Source of the DNA: Rotaria sp. Silwood1
Lineage: Eukaryota > Rotifera > Eurotatoria > Philodinida > Philodinidae
DNA length: 64,000 nucleotides
Assembly: GCA_905250075.1 (NCBI GenBank)
Contig: CAJNOP010000085.1
Span: forward strand, 186,001-250,000
Direction of reading: 5' to 3'
Both the position numbers and the translations under genes were made by a program. The notes under the pieces were generated by a model, which saw only the letters and a list, made by a program, of their open reading frames with translations, did no database searches and had not been told where the DNA came from. Position 1 is the first letter of the stretch. Each line of letters starts with the position of its first letter. This document shows, piece by piece, positions 1-12,000 of this stretch.

Positions 1-456
1 TGCATCGAGAATGAATATAATCATTCTTAGTCTATCTTTTCATTTTCTTGCGTTTCTTTTTTCTCCTTTATGTTGTTGTTACCATCGCTGCTCGCGCATA
101 TCTCCGCTCTCTCTCTCTCTCTTTCGGCTACATATGTCTATCCGTTTGATGCTTTTTACGAATCATCATCATCCTCTCCGTTTTTTCTCCTTTGGATATT
201 TGTTGAACTGTCTCTAGTCCTGTATTTCATTTTTCTATTGCCAATATATGACGAGACGATTAACACATAAATACATACCGAAAGAAAGAAAAACATAGAT
301 TAATCTATCAATCATTAAAAACCGTAAGATGAGTCAAATATAACAAGTCTTCATTCATCTTATGTATAGCTATCGATCGATTTGTTCGATGGTTTAGATC
401 TTCTTTCTTTCTTTCTTTTTTTTCATTTCTTCAGATCAATCAAAAATGAAATAAAA
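1..456. other. 5' flank of the first gene
   Basis: No coding sequence is supported here. A CT-rich stretch lies around 105-125. A pyrimidine tract at about 401-433 ends in a consensus AG acceptor at 433-434, 22 nt before the ATG at 457. The acceptor could serve a 5'UTR intron or spliced-leader trans-splicing. A short upstream ATG at 446 is followed at once by an in-frame stop (ATG AAA TAA). Confidence 0.5.
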
Positions 457-1562
457 ATGAGTTCAACAACAACTGAAGCTTCTTCATCAACTAGTAAAAC
501 GACGCAGACAAACCTTAAACAATCAACCGATGATTTAGCTAATTTAGTTGATGGCCGTAATAAACCATTAGTAATTATTCTTGCTGTTACACTTCCAACA
601 TTAGCTGCTATTGGTATTTTAATTTTATTAGTTGTATGTTATCGACGACGAAATACAACAATTTGGTTAAAAAAAATTGGTAACTAAATTTATATATCTT
701 TATTATTTATTTATATTATTAATAAATCGATCATTTTCATTTAATTAAATAGATCATTCAAGTCGATTACAAGCAATTGTTGTCAATCTTTCAGCAACTT
801 CTATTCAACCAGAGTATGATTGATATGAGTATTTTTCTTATTTATTAATTTTAAATATTTTCTTTTAGATATCCAGAAAAAAAAGCACGTCTTTCTCATC
901 GACAATTTTCACAACCACGTACAGAAACGATTGTCTATAATCGTTTGGTAAGAAACTATTAAAAAAAAAAGGACTAATCATTTGTCACTTATTGATATAT
1001 GAATTTCTATAATACATATATATTTAGAGTACACCATCTACTCCAGTATTTATCAATCCATTTAATCGTTTGCAATCATCAAATGAAGGTAAGTAAAAAA
1101 ATTGATCGAAGAAAACAGAAAAAAGATTGTAGGTTCGTTTATTGTTATTAATTTTAATAGGTGAAACTAATGAAGCATTTGATGACTACTTAGTTAAAAA
1201 TGAACAACAACCTGTCTTAAGATCAACATTACAACAAAGTTCAAATAGTGAACAACGTACAACATCAGTAAAATGAATTCTTTTTTGTAAAGATAAAGCT
1301 ATCTTTTGATTTTTATTTTTAGCTTCAAACAGACTTTCCTTTTACATTACAAGCACCTGTTCCTACAATAACACCAACACTTGTTGAAGCTATTGCTACA
1401 CATCGTATATCGTTGATTCATGATGCAAACAATACATCATCATCATTAGAAACAACAACGATAGGTACAAATAATCATAATAATAGACATTCAGGTGCAC
1501 CATCATCGTATTCCAATACGTCTCAAACGGTGCTTCTTTTTTCACAGAGAACTGAATTGTAA
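457..1562 (+). CDS. Single-pass membrane protein of unknown family (256 aa)
   Basis: I do not recognise the family. Six exons fit: 457-679, 753-813, 869-947, 1028-1088, 1161-1267 and 1323-1562. All introns are GT...AG and the joined length is 771 nt, 256 codons plus TAA. The protein begins with about 36 Ser/Thr-rich residues and has no classic signal peptide. One hydrophobic helix follows at about residues 37-60 (PLVIILAVTLPTLAAIGILI onward), then a CYRRR stop-transfer patch and a cytoplasmic tail of about 195 residues rich in Ser, Thr, Asn and Gln. This implies a type III or signal-anchor topology with a short outer Ser/Thr segment. The tail shows no domain I can name. The ATG at 457 was chosen because the reading frame upstream runs through the pyrimidine tract of an acceptor. 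Confidence 0.75.
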
Positions 1563-4500
1563 TAATTTTTCATTATTATTCTTTTTTTTTTTTCTTTTTA
1601 TGATAATTTAATTTAATTTAATTTTACTTCTGTCTATGTTTCATATTTCCAAGAGAAAAAGAAATGAATCTTTCACTTATTTATATATAAATTATATCTA
1701 ATAAAAAAAAAGAAAAATTTTTTTATCGTTGAATAAATGAAATATTTTAAAAGAATGATTTATTCATGTGAAATACATTAAGATTTTAAGAAAGAAAGAA
1801 AGAATTATAATGCTTTTTTTTGGCTGGAAAATTATCTTTGTCGTATTTCGTAGGTTAATATCATGTGATGATTCTTAATAATTTGTCTCATTATTATGAC
1901 TTTGTAACTCCATTATTATCTTTATGGAATATATATATATGTAATTAATACTATGAAACGCTTAGATTAATCCCTTCATCAATTGCGAATTTATTTTAAT
2001 TATTATCAGAGCTTTTTCATTTATAAATTTTTCTTTTGTTATTTGATAAGTATGATAACGTCATCGTTTTCTTTTTACAAACTGAAAACTTATATTCATT
2101 ATTGCGAATATGCAAATCAATATTATAACTTGTATGGAAAATTTTATCTATAAATAACATGATTAAGTAAACTAAAAGATAATGTTTTGTATGCATCAAT
2201 TATTTCACATCTGGTTTATTTTAGTTATATGTCATTTGATTCTAAGATGGTTTGCATTTATTGTGTTTCAAGTTCTGTATTAGAAACAGACGTTAATGTA
2301 TTGTTTTTTTTTGTTTTCTTTTAACAAATTTAAACAATTGTCAAAGATTGACGAATGCTTTCGATAGAATATCTATCAATGTTGTCGTTGAGTTTTTATA
2401 AAACTGAAAATAAAATATTTTTCATATTAATTCGTTGAACAAACACATCAAAAATAAATTTTCTACTATACAGAAAAGTTTTATCGATGTACGAATCAAG
2501 CATAGAGTTTATCAATGATACTATTTTGTTCATTTCAATAATTCGTACAGAACGTATTTGTGTAGCATAAAAAAAAACATCTTGTTTATATGAAATAATA
2601 AGACAATGAACTTGAGAAACTTTTACAATATATCATCGAAAGATAATTGAGTTAAACGCTATATGCTATTCATCTAATGCATTAAGTCAGATACTACTTC
2701 CTATGTTATAATACGACCAAAAAAATGGAATAGAATTCATTATATGACAAATCAAGAATATGTTATATCCACGGTTCGATACTCTTTATTAGTAAACAGC
2801 CATGACATTAAAGATAATAGGGTAACGTACGCTTATTTAATACATTTCTATCTGCAAGATATGCATCAACTCCTATTCATATATTTAACAGATATGATAA
2901 TAAAAACAACTTGAGTCAGACATTCTATCAACAAGAACGATGAACATCACCGACCAATTTTTTTTTTTACAACTAGCGTTGTAATATTGACTGATTATCT
3001 TATTCTTGCAATGATTGTATTTATTCTTTTATATTTAGGATCGATCTGTTAGAAAATTTCGATCATTTGAAACAGATTAAATTTTCAAAACTTTCTTTCT
3101 AACAACATAATGAATGAGTTTTTTTTTAAAAAAAAAAAGCATCTTTTTCAATTCGATTTTTTATACATTTTATTATTATACATGTGCTTTTTTAAAAAAA
3201 TATCTTCTCGTGCATATTCATTAATTAGAAGTAAAGTAGTTAGTTGTTCATTCATTCGAAAATGAATAATAAATTTTATGATTAAATTGAGCAAAACTTT
3301 TGTTACTATGTTCGTAATGTTTTATGTTCAATAAAATAAACATTTTCAATAAATACAATAATACTTAAGTAAAACATGTTTTTTTTTTCAATTCATATAC
3401 TACTTGTCAAACAAGTCGAACGAAACTAATTTAATAAGCATTACAAATATAATAAACTATGATAATTAATACATAATATAATGTTAATGGTTCATTCAGT
3501 TCACATAATTGAATTTCTATTGTGATGACGCATGATCAAATGGATATAAATAATACACACTACAAAATATCTCGATTTAATTTAAGTATAATAAAAGTTT
3601 GAAGGAAATTAAAAAAAAAAAAAAGAAAACATAAAGTATCTTTGTTCTTGTGTCAATAGAATCTATTGTTGAACAAATTGATCCTTGTCAAATATTAAAT
3701 ATCACATCAATGACAACACTCAACACTACTACTGATACACCACTTGTGAATACAACATACGTTTAAGAATGATCGATTTTTGATAATATTATACTTATCA
3801 ATTCATCATAAAAATATGACGTTATATACATGATTAATCGATAATGACTTCAGCGAAATTAAGTATAAGCCTATGATAACTAACTATGCAATATATATGC
3901 TAATATTCAAAAGCGATTAATTAAAAAAAATCATTTGTTCATAATGAAATGATACATTATTGTAAAGAGAAATATATTGAAGATCTGTTTTCAACTTATT
4001 CAAACATATTTAAGTAGTTTTTATAATCAAGTGTTAGTATTGACTCAATTACATGCAATCAAATGAATATATTTAATTAAAGTATGTTTAAATTTGAGTA
4101 ACTATAACATTTACTGACAAACAAACCATAACAATTTTTTTTACTATTCAAAATTCGACCTTCTGTTCTTCAATATTTACAGCAAAACTACCGACTAAGC
4201 CAACGTTGTTGGCTTGATTCTTACGTTATTGAAATCAAATATTGATAGGTTATCGTATTATTCGAGAGTACTTCGATAAATTCATTCGATTACAGCAACA
4301 AATGATAGAACTGAACGTCAATTTACTTCTATAGTATGTACATTGACTGATAGAAGCATTTGCTTTTAAAGCCAAAAACAATTAGATAGTAAATTTTTCC
4401 TTCACGCTGTTACGAAAGTTATTTGTCAAATGTAAATGTTCTTGCCTGTTCTTATATGTGTCACATATTCTCTAAATAATCCTTCATAATATGCTCGATC

Positions 4501-4815
4501 ATATGTTGTTGTTCTCATCATGATTCTTTCTTTTGATTATTGGAAATAGTACTGATATAATCAAAAACATTACGTTAATTCAAATCTTTCGTCTCTGAAT
4601 CATATGTATGATGATTGTCTCTGTGTTTATTTTAATTAACTATTTCGTGTAAGAACTTTTTATTAGCTTATCCGTGTCGAAATAAGTCAAGTGAACAACT
4701 GAAACTAGAATGATAACATTAATGCAGAGTTATAGAATTACATGTATTCATAAAATCAAAAATATCAATTAGCTTAGTTCGGCCTGCTGTCGGTTCTGAT
4801 TCATTTTTGTGTGAC
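1563..4815. other. Gene-poor AT-rich intergenic region
   Basis: I see no supported gene. The region is mostly A/T homopolymer-rich DNA. A stretch at 3660-3766 looks like an orphan terminal exon: it follows an AG and stays open for about 35 codons (SIVEQIDPCQILNITSM... to a TAA at 3764). It lacks a partner exon that I can identify. Confidence 0.5.
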
Positions 4816-5432
4816 AGAGATGCGCACCACCCGTACATTTGTGGGCGACTGTGCCACCCAAGAAATTTTTTAGCGTGATGGCTGAGTAACTGCTTCGCTC
4901 CGCCTCTCTTCTCATTAGTCCGCGAATCAGTGCTTTAATAATACAGCTGTCCCACTTTAGGATGTATGATACCGTTTGTCTATCACCCCATTTTATATTC
5001 ATTTGGTAAATTTATAAATTAAAACGTCATCAATATTGTTTCAAACTTATCTTGATAAAAAAAAAAAATCTTAATAACTTAGTTAATTTGATTGTGACGA
5101 ACATAATATTTCAATTCATGTTAAACTTAAAATATGCGCAAATTTTACTATTAAAAATAGTTCAAACGGGAAATGAGCATCCTATAATAATGCATATTTA
5201 GCTACATCTTGCCTATTTAAATACTATTTCGTGATGTTCTCAAGTTTATGCTGTTGTTGTTCTTGGATAGGTGTTTGGAAATAAAGCACTATTCATAAGA
5301 AACCTTATAGAGCAAAAAAAAATTTCAGCTACTGTTAGGTGCGACTGCACTGCCTATCAAGAAGACTTTAGGCGATCCACATGTACATCCTCGCCGCCTC
5401 CGTCTCATTTTTTAGACATGGTGCGCATCTCT
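4816..5432. mobile_element. 617-bp non-autonomous TIR element (MITE-like), copy 1
   Basis: The sequence AGAGATGCGCACCA at 4816-4829 is perfectly inverted at 5419-5432 (TGGTGCGCATCTCT), so the segment has 14-bp terminal inverted repeats. No open transposase frame is present. A diverged relative lies in Rictor intron 11 (14851-15514). The two share collinear blocks, for example the stretch CATCCTATAA...ACTATTTCGTGATGTTCTCAA...GTGTTTGGAAATAAAGCACTATT (5178-5293) with its counterpart near 15210-15330. The GC content is visibly higher than its surroundings near both ends. I did not find a convincing target-site duplication. Confidence 0.7.
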
Positions 5433-6026
5433 ATTGTGTAATCTAGGAAATAGAATTAATTTTGTAAATCTGTTCTTAAGTCAATCCTTGAATTGTAACG
5501 ACCAAACCAATATTTTTATTTTTATTTTAATTAAAAAATAATAAATAGTGTTATGTCTTTTTGTTTTAAGACATATTTCTCAATAATGTTTTGAATTTTT
5601 CTTAATTTCCATTTAATTTCTTTTTTTTTTTTTTTACCGCGAAGTTCACTAACAAGCAAATAGGGAACAGCAGGGTATTGCAAAAGATGTGTAAAGAAAA
5701 ATAAAGTGGAATCAATGTTGATAATATACACAAACACAAACAAAGAAAAAAACTCGATTCGAACATGTAAGACAAATATATCAAAGACAAAAAAAGAAAA
5801 AAATATAATTCTCACACTATTTGTTTTTCGAGTTAATCAATAAATAAATCTCACTGTTCTTTATTGAATATATATATATATGTAGTTATATATATATAAT
5901 GGTGATGGGTCATTATCACCGGTCAAGCAAAGAAAGAAGAACCAAAGAATATTTGACATTATATAAACCAGAAGGAATTAAAAGGAAGACTATATTTAAA
6001 TAGTTTTTTTTTTTGATAATTGCTCT
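5433..6026. other. Intergenic, downstream of Rictor
   Basis: No gene is supported. The region contains T-rich and TATA-repeat microsatellite sequence (about 5868-5900) and probably includes the 3'UTR of the minus-strand Rictor gene. Confidence 0.45.
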
Positions 6027-9000
6027 CTATGAACTTGTACTTGTATCGAAGCTGTCATCATCTTCTTCAGTTAAACTATCAACTTGACGACGACGTTTAC
6101 GAAGCTAAAAAAATATTAAAATAATTTTTTTATTTGTTTTTATTTATTATTATTATTATTATCATTGTAAACTTACTTTTTGAAATTGACAATCAGAAAA
6201 TAAATCATGAAGAAAACGTTGAGCAGCTACACGTACACTACTCAATGATAATATATAACATACTTCAGAATATAAACAAATATTATCAAATATTTGTGGA
6301 CGACTTTCTTTCCAACTAAAATATCAAATTTTTATTTTATTTTACCGAAACAAAAAAAAAAAAAGAAATAACTAACCTTAAAAGTTTTTTTTCAACTTCA
6401 TCAGTATGAATAGCAGCAATAAGACGACTAGCTAATGCTTTGACATCAGCAAAATCTGCTTGCATAGTTACATGGGAATGTTCATGTGGTGTAAGATTTG
6501 TTGTATTATTAGTACACATCATACAAATATTTAATGATAATGTTGATGATATTAGATTTGTTGGAACAATTATTGTTGTTGACATTGTTTGATCTTGTGA
6601 TATAGTTGCAGGTGGTATTGCCGTAAATTCTATTGAAAGAAAATATGAAAGAAAATAATAAATTATAATAATTGTATTCAATAGTAACCTCCAGAACCCG
6701 TTGATGCTCCAGTAGCACTACGTGTTCGTGCTTGATCAGCATTTGTATTTCCACGTGAACGAGAACGAACAAGATCCGACCATGTTTCATAATTTAAATT
6801 ATAACCATCAGAAATCTATGAAATACAATTTAATATTTAAAATTCTACTTACAGAATACCTAAAGTAGTGATAGATGTATTGTAATTTTTTTATTAAACC
6901 AACAGTTGGCAGAATTTATTTTTTCGAAGTTTATTAGGATTAATAACTTGTTGAAGCGATAATATATTCGGAAAAGATCTGTTTGGATATACTTATGTAG
7001 TATTATGAGACAAGACTTTTAACAGCCATTGTAACAAGGATCTTATTATAACATATTTATCGAAAGAAAGTCCTGAGAAATAAAAGAAGGAATGAACTAA
7101 GAAACTATGGCTCTAACCACTTAACCATTCGATATTGTCAGTTAGTTATAAAAATTTTAGAGTACCGATTATCAATATAAATTTATCCTGCTAGATTTAC
7201 AAAGTATTCACTGTAGGATCAATTCATGATAGAGAGTTAGTTGCAGAGGAATATCAATGAACATATATATGCATTTTCAGATAGAACTGTCAGCAGTAAA
7301 GTGGTTGAAAAAGACTGATTTCATGCGAAGAAATTTTTTGACAATCTTTTTAATACAAAAATGTTTTAAGAAGAAATCCATCGGAACAAAATTAATTCGA
7401 TGACAAACTAATTGATATTAGGATGTATTTAGATTGATCTTATAAAACACCTCATCCTACTATAATAGAGAGTATAGAAAAAAAAATCTTTGAACTTTAA
7501 AACGATTCAATAAATCTAATAAAAAAAAAAAAAAGTCTCAATAGTTTCTCTTGTTATTACTGGCATGAGACCGAACAGAAAGAAAGTTTGTTTAAGCGTT
7601 TTTCAATAAGAAACTACATTACATTTGTCACTACTTTTGGTATGTCCTAAATAGTATATATAATTATTTTTTTTTTACTTCTACAACTTGACGAATATCA
7701 ACAGGTACAGCTAAACCACGATAAATAGTATTTCCATCTTCATCAGCATCATCTATATCACGTTGATCCGTAGAATATTTTCTAAAAAGAAAAAGTTGCT
7801 TATTAAAAAAAAACATAATTCTAATCTGAAATTTCACCCATCATCTGATAAAAATTTATCAATTTGTTGATCACGTAAACCATGTGATTCATAAATTTTT
7901 TTATAGAATTTTGAGGTAAATCTATGAAATGGTAATAAGAATTCATCTTTTTTTTCTTTTAATAATATATCTTCTGTATAATAATCAGTATAATTCGTAT
8001 TAACTAAATGAGAATATGTAGCATGACTTAGTTTTTGTACACGTCTTGCATATTCATAACCAGCTGCATCTGGTTTTAAAAGAAAATTACAACGTAATAA
8101 ACGTGATCGATATAATTCATCCGTTGCTGATGGTTCTGATGCACCACCAAGACCAGCTGTTGGAGCACGTAATGCTTGAATAACTTCAGGAACTTTTTGT
8201 AATTGTTTCGATCGTCGTAATGCATTTGATTGATGTGCAGATTTTGATCGTGGACGAAAACGTTCTAATGGTAAACTATCTGTTGCTGATTGTTCAGCTG
8301 CTGATTGAGATTGACCATGTGATGGATATGTTTGATAAGATGGTGAACGAGAATAATCAACATCTGAAAATGATCCTGTCGCTCCGCTAGCTATACCTGA
8401 ATCACGACATGTTGTACTTGTTAATTCTTTTGATATACTTGAACAACGACGTATAGGTACACTAACAAATAATGGAGGACCACCAGGTTCAAGACAATCA
8501 GAAAATGATACCATTGCTATATTACTGGTTGGTGTTGCTGGAGCACTTTCTTCAGGTATAATAACTAAAGTCATATAAAGAAAAAAAAAAACATTGATTT
8601 TAAACTTAGAAAAACAAAAACATTTCTTTTTACCATGTAGCACATCTGTTTTTTCATTTGAGTTTAATAAAATTGTTGAAGGCATAGTTAATGATCTTTT
8701 AGATTTTACATCAGATAAACTTGTCTCATGACGAGGATTGTAACGAGTTATAGGTACGACATCGGCTGGTACTGGTTCATTTGTTCCAATTTTCGTTTTA
8801 TTATCTGATAAATTATTAGTTGTTGAAGGTCCTGGTGGAGTTACTTGTAATGAAATACTCTTACGTGGTGATGGCGTTGTAGCACCTTTTGAAATACGTC
8901 TTTCAGCATTTTGACATGTATCAGTATATGCTGCCGATGGTGAAACTGAATGAGATCGAACACGATATGTTTCCCAACCGTAGTCTTTCAAAGAAATGGC

Positions 9001-12000
9001 ACCATCTGGAGTTTGCGCTATTAAACTAAGTGCATAGAATGCCGTACTAAAATAAGAAAAATAAAATTAATTGTTGACTAGTTATTTTAGATCATCAACA
9101 ATACATATGTTTTATATATTTGTGTTGATCGATTAGAATTTGTTCAAACAAAACTAATGTGGGAATGTTTTCAATTGAATTTTCACTAATTATCACTTTC
9201 AATGAGTGTTTACATTTAAATTTAATTCTACTCTAGTCTTTATAATTGATTATTTATCTAAACATATGCTACAATTATAAATCTAATCGATACTTCCATT
9301 TTGGCACGTGAATGTAATACATTTAGGAAAATGTTGTTATATTCTGAAATTTGCGCCGATCAAGGGTGATAAAAACTTGAATTTCATCGAAGCTTATTTA
9401 GACGACTGATCGATAATAATAATAATAATAAAACTATTTAAAAGAGAAATTTTCTAATTGATAAATCACTTGTGAGTCGAGACTATATGTATTATGTAGG
9501 TCCACATGAGCTACAAGAACCCTGACAAGAATTCATGTCGTTAGTGTGTGACTATAAAGATACTGCACTTTCAGTATTTTTTTAAATGAATACTGTGATC
9601 TTCCTCAGGAACACCAGACAAAATGGTTTTCAAATTTCGACCTGAAACTTAGCATGAAGATAATTCTTAACAAGAGTAATTTTTTGTGAATGTTTCAGAT
9701 TTTATCACTATTTCTATCCTAAGATATAACTATGGTAATAGTGTGTCTTTTACATGATTCGTATAAAGTGGCAGATTTGATGTTTTTTTTTCTAGGATAG
9801 AAGCAAATCAAGCGACTTAAAACTTTCGCAATAAACTACTTTCTTTAAACCTTTGACTGCAGAGTATTTTTTGAAAGAAAATAAAACATGCCATTTTGCT
9901 GTATACTTGACCATAAATTAATCTATATTTCCAGTTTAGAAAAATGTATTTTTAATAGGAATCTTTGTAAGTTTTTCAAAATGTAGTATAATTCAAAACA
10001 AGGTATAACACACGAATCAACATTACATTGAACAAACTCATCTTTTGCTTAAGCTTTTATTTTTGGTTCTGTTGTTGTATTATTGGAGACATTGCATCTT
10101 CACGTGTTTCTTTTCTTGGATATGCCTTTAACTAAATAACCTTGAATGAGCAATCCAAAGTAATATGCAGCGAGCCTCAATAGATTTTCTACAGATAGCC
10201 TTCCTTTTTTTTTTTTTCATTCTTCTGATTTCCAATAGATTCGATAATGGATCGAGTAACTTTCAATCGAAAGTCCAAAAAATTCAATACTGTATCAGTG
10301 GGAGAACAAGAAAAAGAAGAAAAAAGAATTTATACGCACAAGACTATATAACATGTCCTATTAGACAGAAACGTTTCTTATGAGGACTTTAGATTTTAGC
10401 AAATTTTTCCGTAGGAGTCAGTTGTATTCTAATTAATATAAGTTACTGATTATCGAAAATAAAGACTCTCATAAGGTAAAAATATTATTTTTACACAATA
10501 TTTTATTTACCCTCGAACAGATAAATTTTGACATTCTTCAGCAAATCTTAAAAAATCTGGTAATAAATCTTTTTCCATAAACCAACTATAACCATATTCC
10601 GTGCTAGCTGTATGAGCTAATGCCCAAAGTGCTTCTTTAATAACACGTGCTTCATTTAGACTAACACAATTAGTACGATGTTGTCGTAATTCTATTGCAT
10701 ATTTTTCTAAACGAGATTCTGAACGTAATAAACGAAATCCATCATAATGAAGACATAATTGTCTATATATATGTGATGAAATATATGTAGTTGGCTTTTT
10801 CGTTTTAGATTTACTTGCTGATGATGTTGATTTACGTCTTTCAAAATAATCATCAGTTAATAAAGGACCACCTGAATAAGCTGAAAATAATTTTGTTTCA
10901 ATTAACGTAACATATTCAGCATTAAATGTTGAATCCCAATATGCAAGTTCTTCACGTAACATTGATAAATGTTTATCATCATGTGGAACATGATGAAATG
11001 GTATTGAACTTATACGTGCAGAAGCCAAATGAAAAATTTTTGATAAAAAACTATTTTTATTTTTTATTGAAGTAACACTTTCCCATTGTTTATAAAATAA
11101 GCTTACTAATCTCTAAGAAAATTCATAAAAGAAAATTAAAATTTTATTAATTGAAAAAATGAATTACTCTATCTTCAAGAGCTTCATCAAGAACTGAAAC
11201 GGCTTCGATTAAAACTGTTTGATCACTATCATGCAATTGTGAAATAAGCAGACTTAAACCCCAACTACCAAATGCAACTGGATTTGAACGAAGAATTACA
11301 CGAAGAAGACTTGTACTGTATAAACGGAGTGCCTAAAAAATAGAATAGAAAAAAAGAAACTTTATTATGTAGGATAGAAAAATTATAATTTTTAAATGTT
11401 TCAATACTAAAATCTATTTCATAATCAAATTTTGTTCACGAAGTTTTTTACAATAGGCTTCTTCGCATTGACTTGTGCTTTCAATTCTATAGAATTTTGT
11501 CTTAGGAAATGCAAAAAAAAAACATTAATTAAAGCTGTATTTCTTCAATAAAAACGATACTTATCAAGATGTTCTATTACAAATCAGAATTAAAATAAAC
11601 TATACGTTTTAGTCTAATTCATCACTACTATAATACTTTTTAGAACATCTAAAAACTTCAGATATAATATCTTCTTGAATGAAGTTCATTCAATAGAGTT
11701 TCGAACTGCAAACGATCACTACAAAAACATAAAATTGATAAAGTATTACATATTTCCTAAACTATCATGTTTTCAGTATTTTGTTCATATTTGACATTCT
11801 GCAAGGGCAAAGACAACTATTTACAAGCACAGACATATAACACATCGTACGATAAGAGCGAAATTTAGAAGTGTGACGCCATTTCAGACATCACAAGACC
11901 TTGTCAGATTCAGGTTCGAAAACTTCCAACTCTATGGACTCTAGTTCTCACATTGGATAAAACACTATATGGTTGAATAATTAGCAAAGATCAAGAATAA

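Noticed and set aside
4769..5002. 77-codon minus-strand frame overlapping the TIR element
   Set aside because: It covers the terminal inverted repeat of the MITE-like element and shows no transposase or other motif; the diverged copy at 14851 does not keep it open.
5531..5815. Minus-strand 94-codon Phe-rich frame
   Set aside because: Composition reflects poly-A/T tracts; no ATG context, no splice partners and no family.
7100..7140. A-box-like sequence (GGTTAAGTGGTTAGAGC on the minus strand) in Rictor intron 24
   Set aside because: No B box follows at the right distance and no SINE tail or second copy was found.
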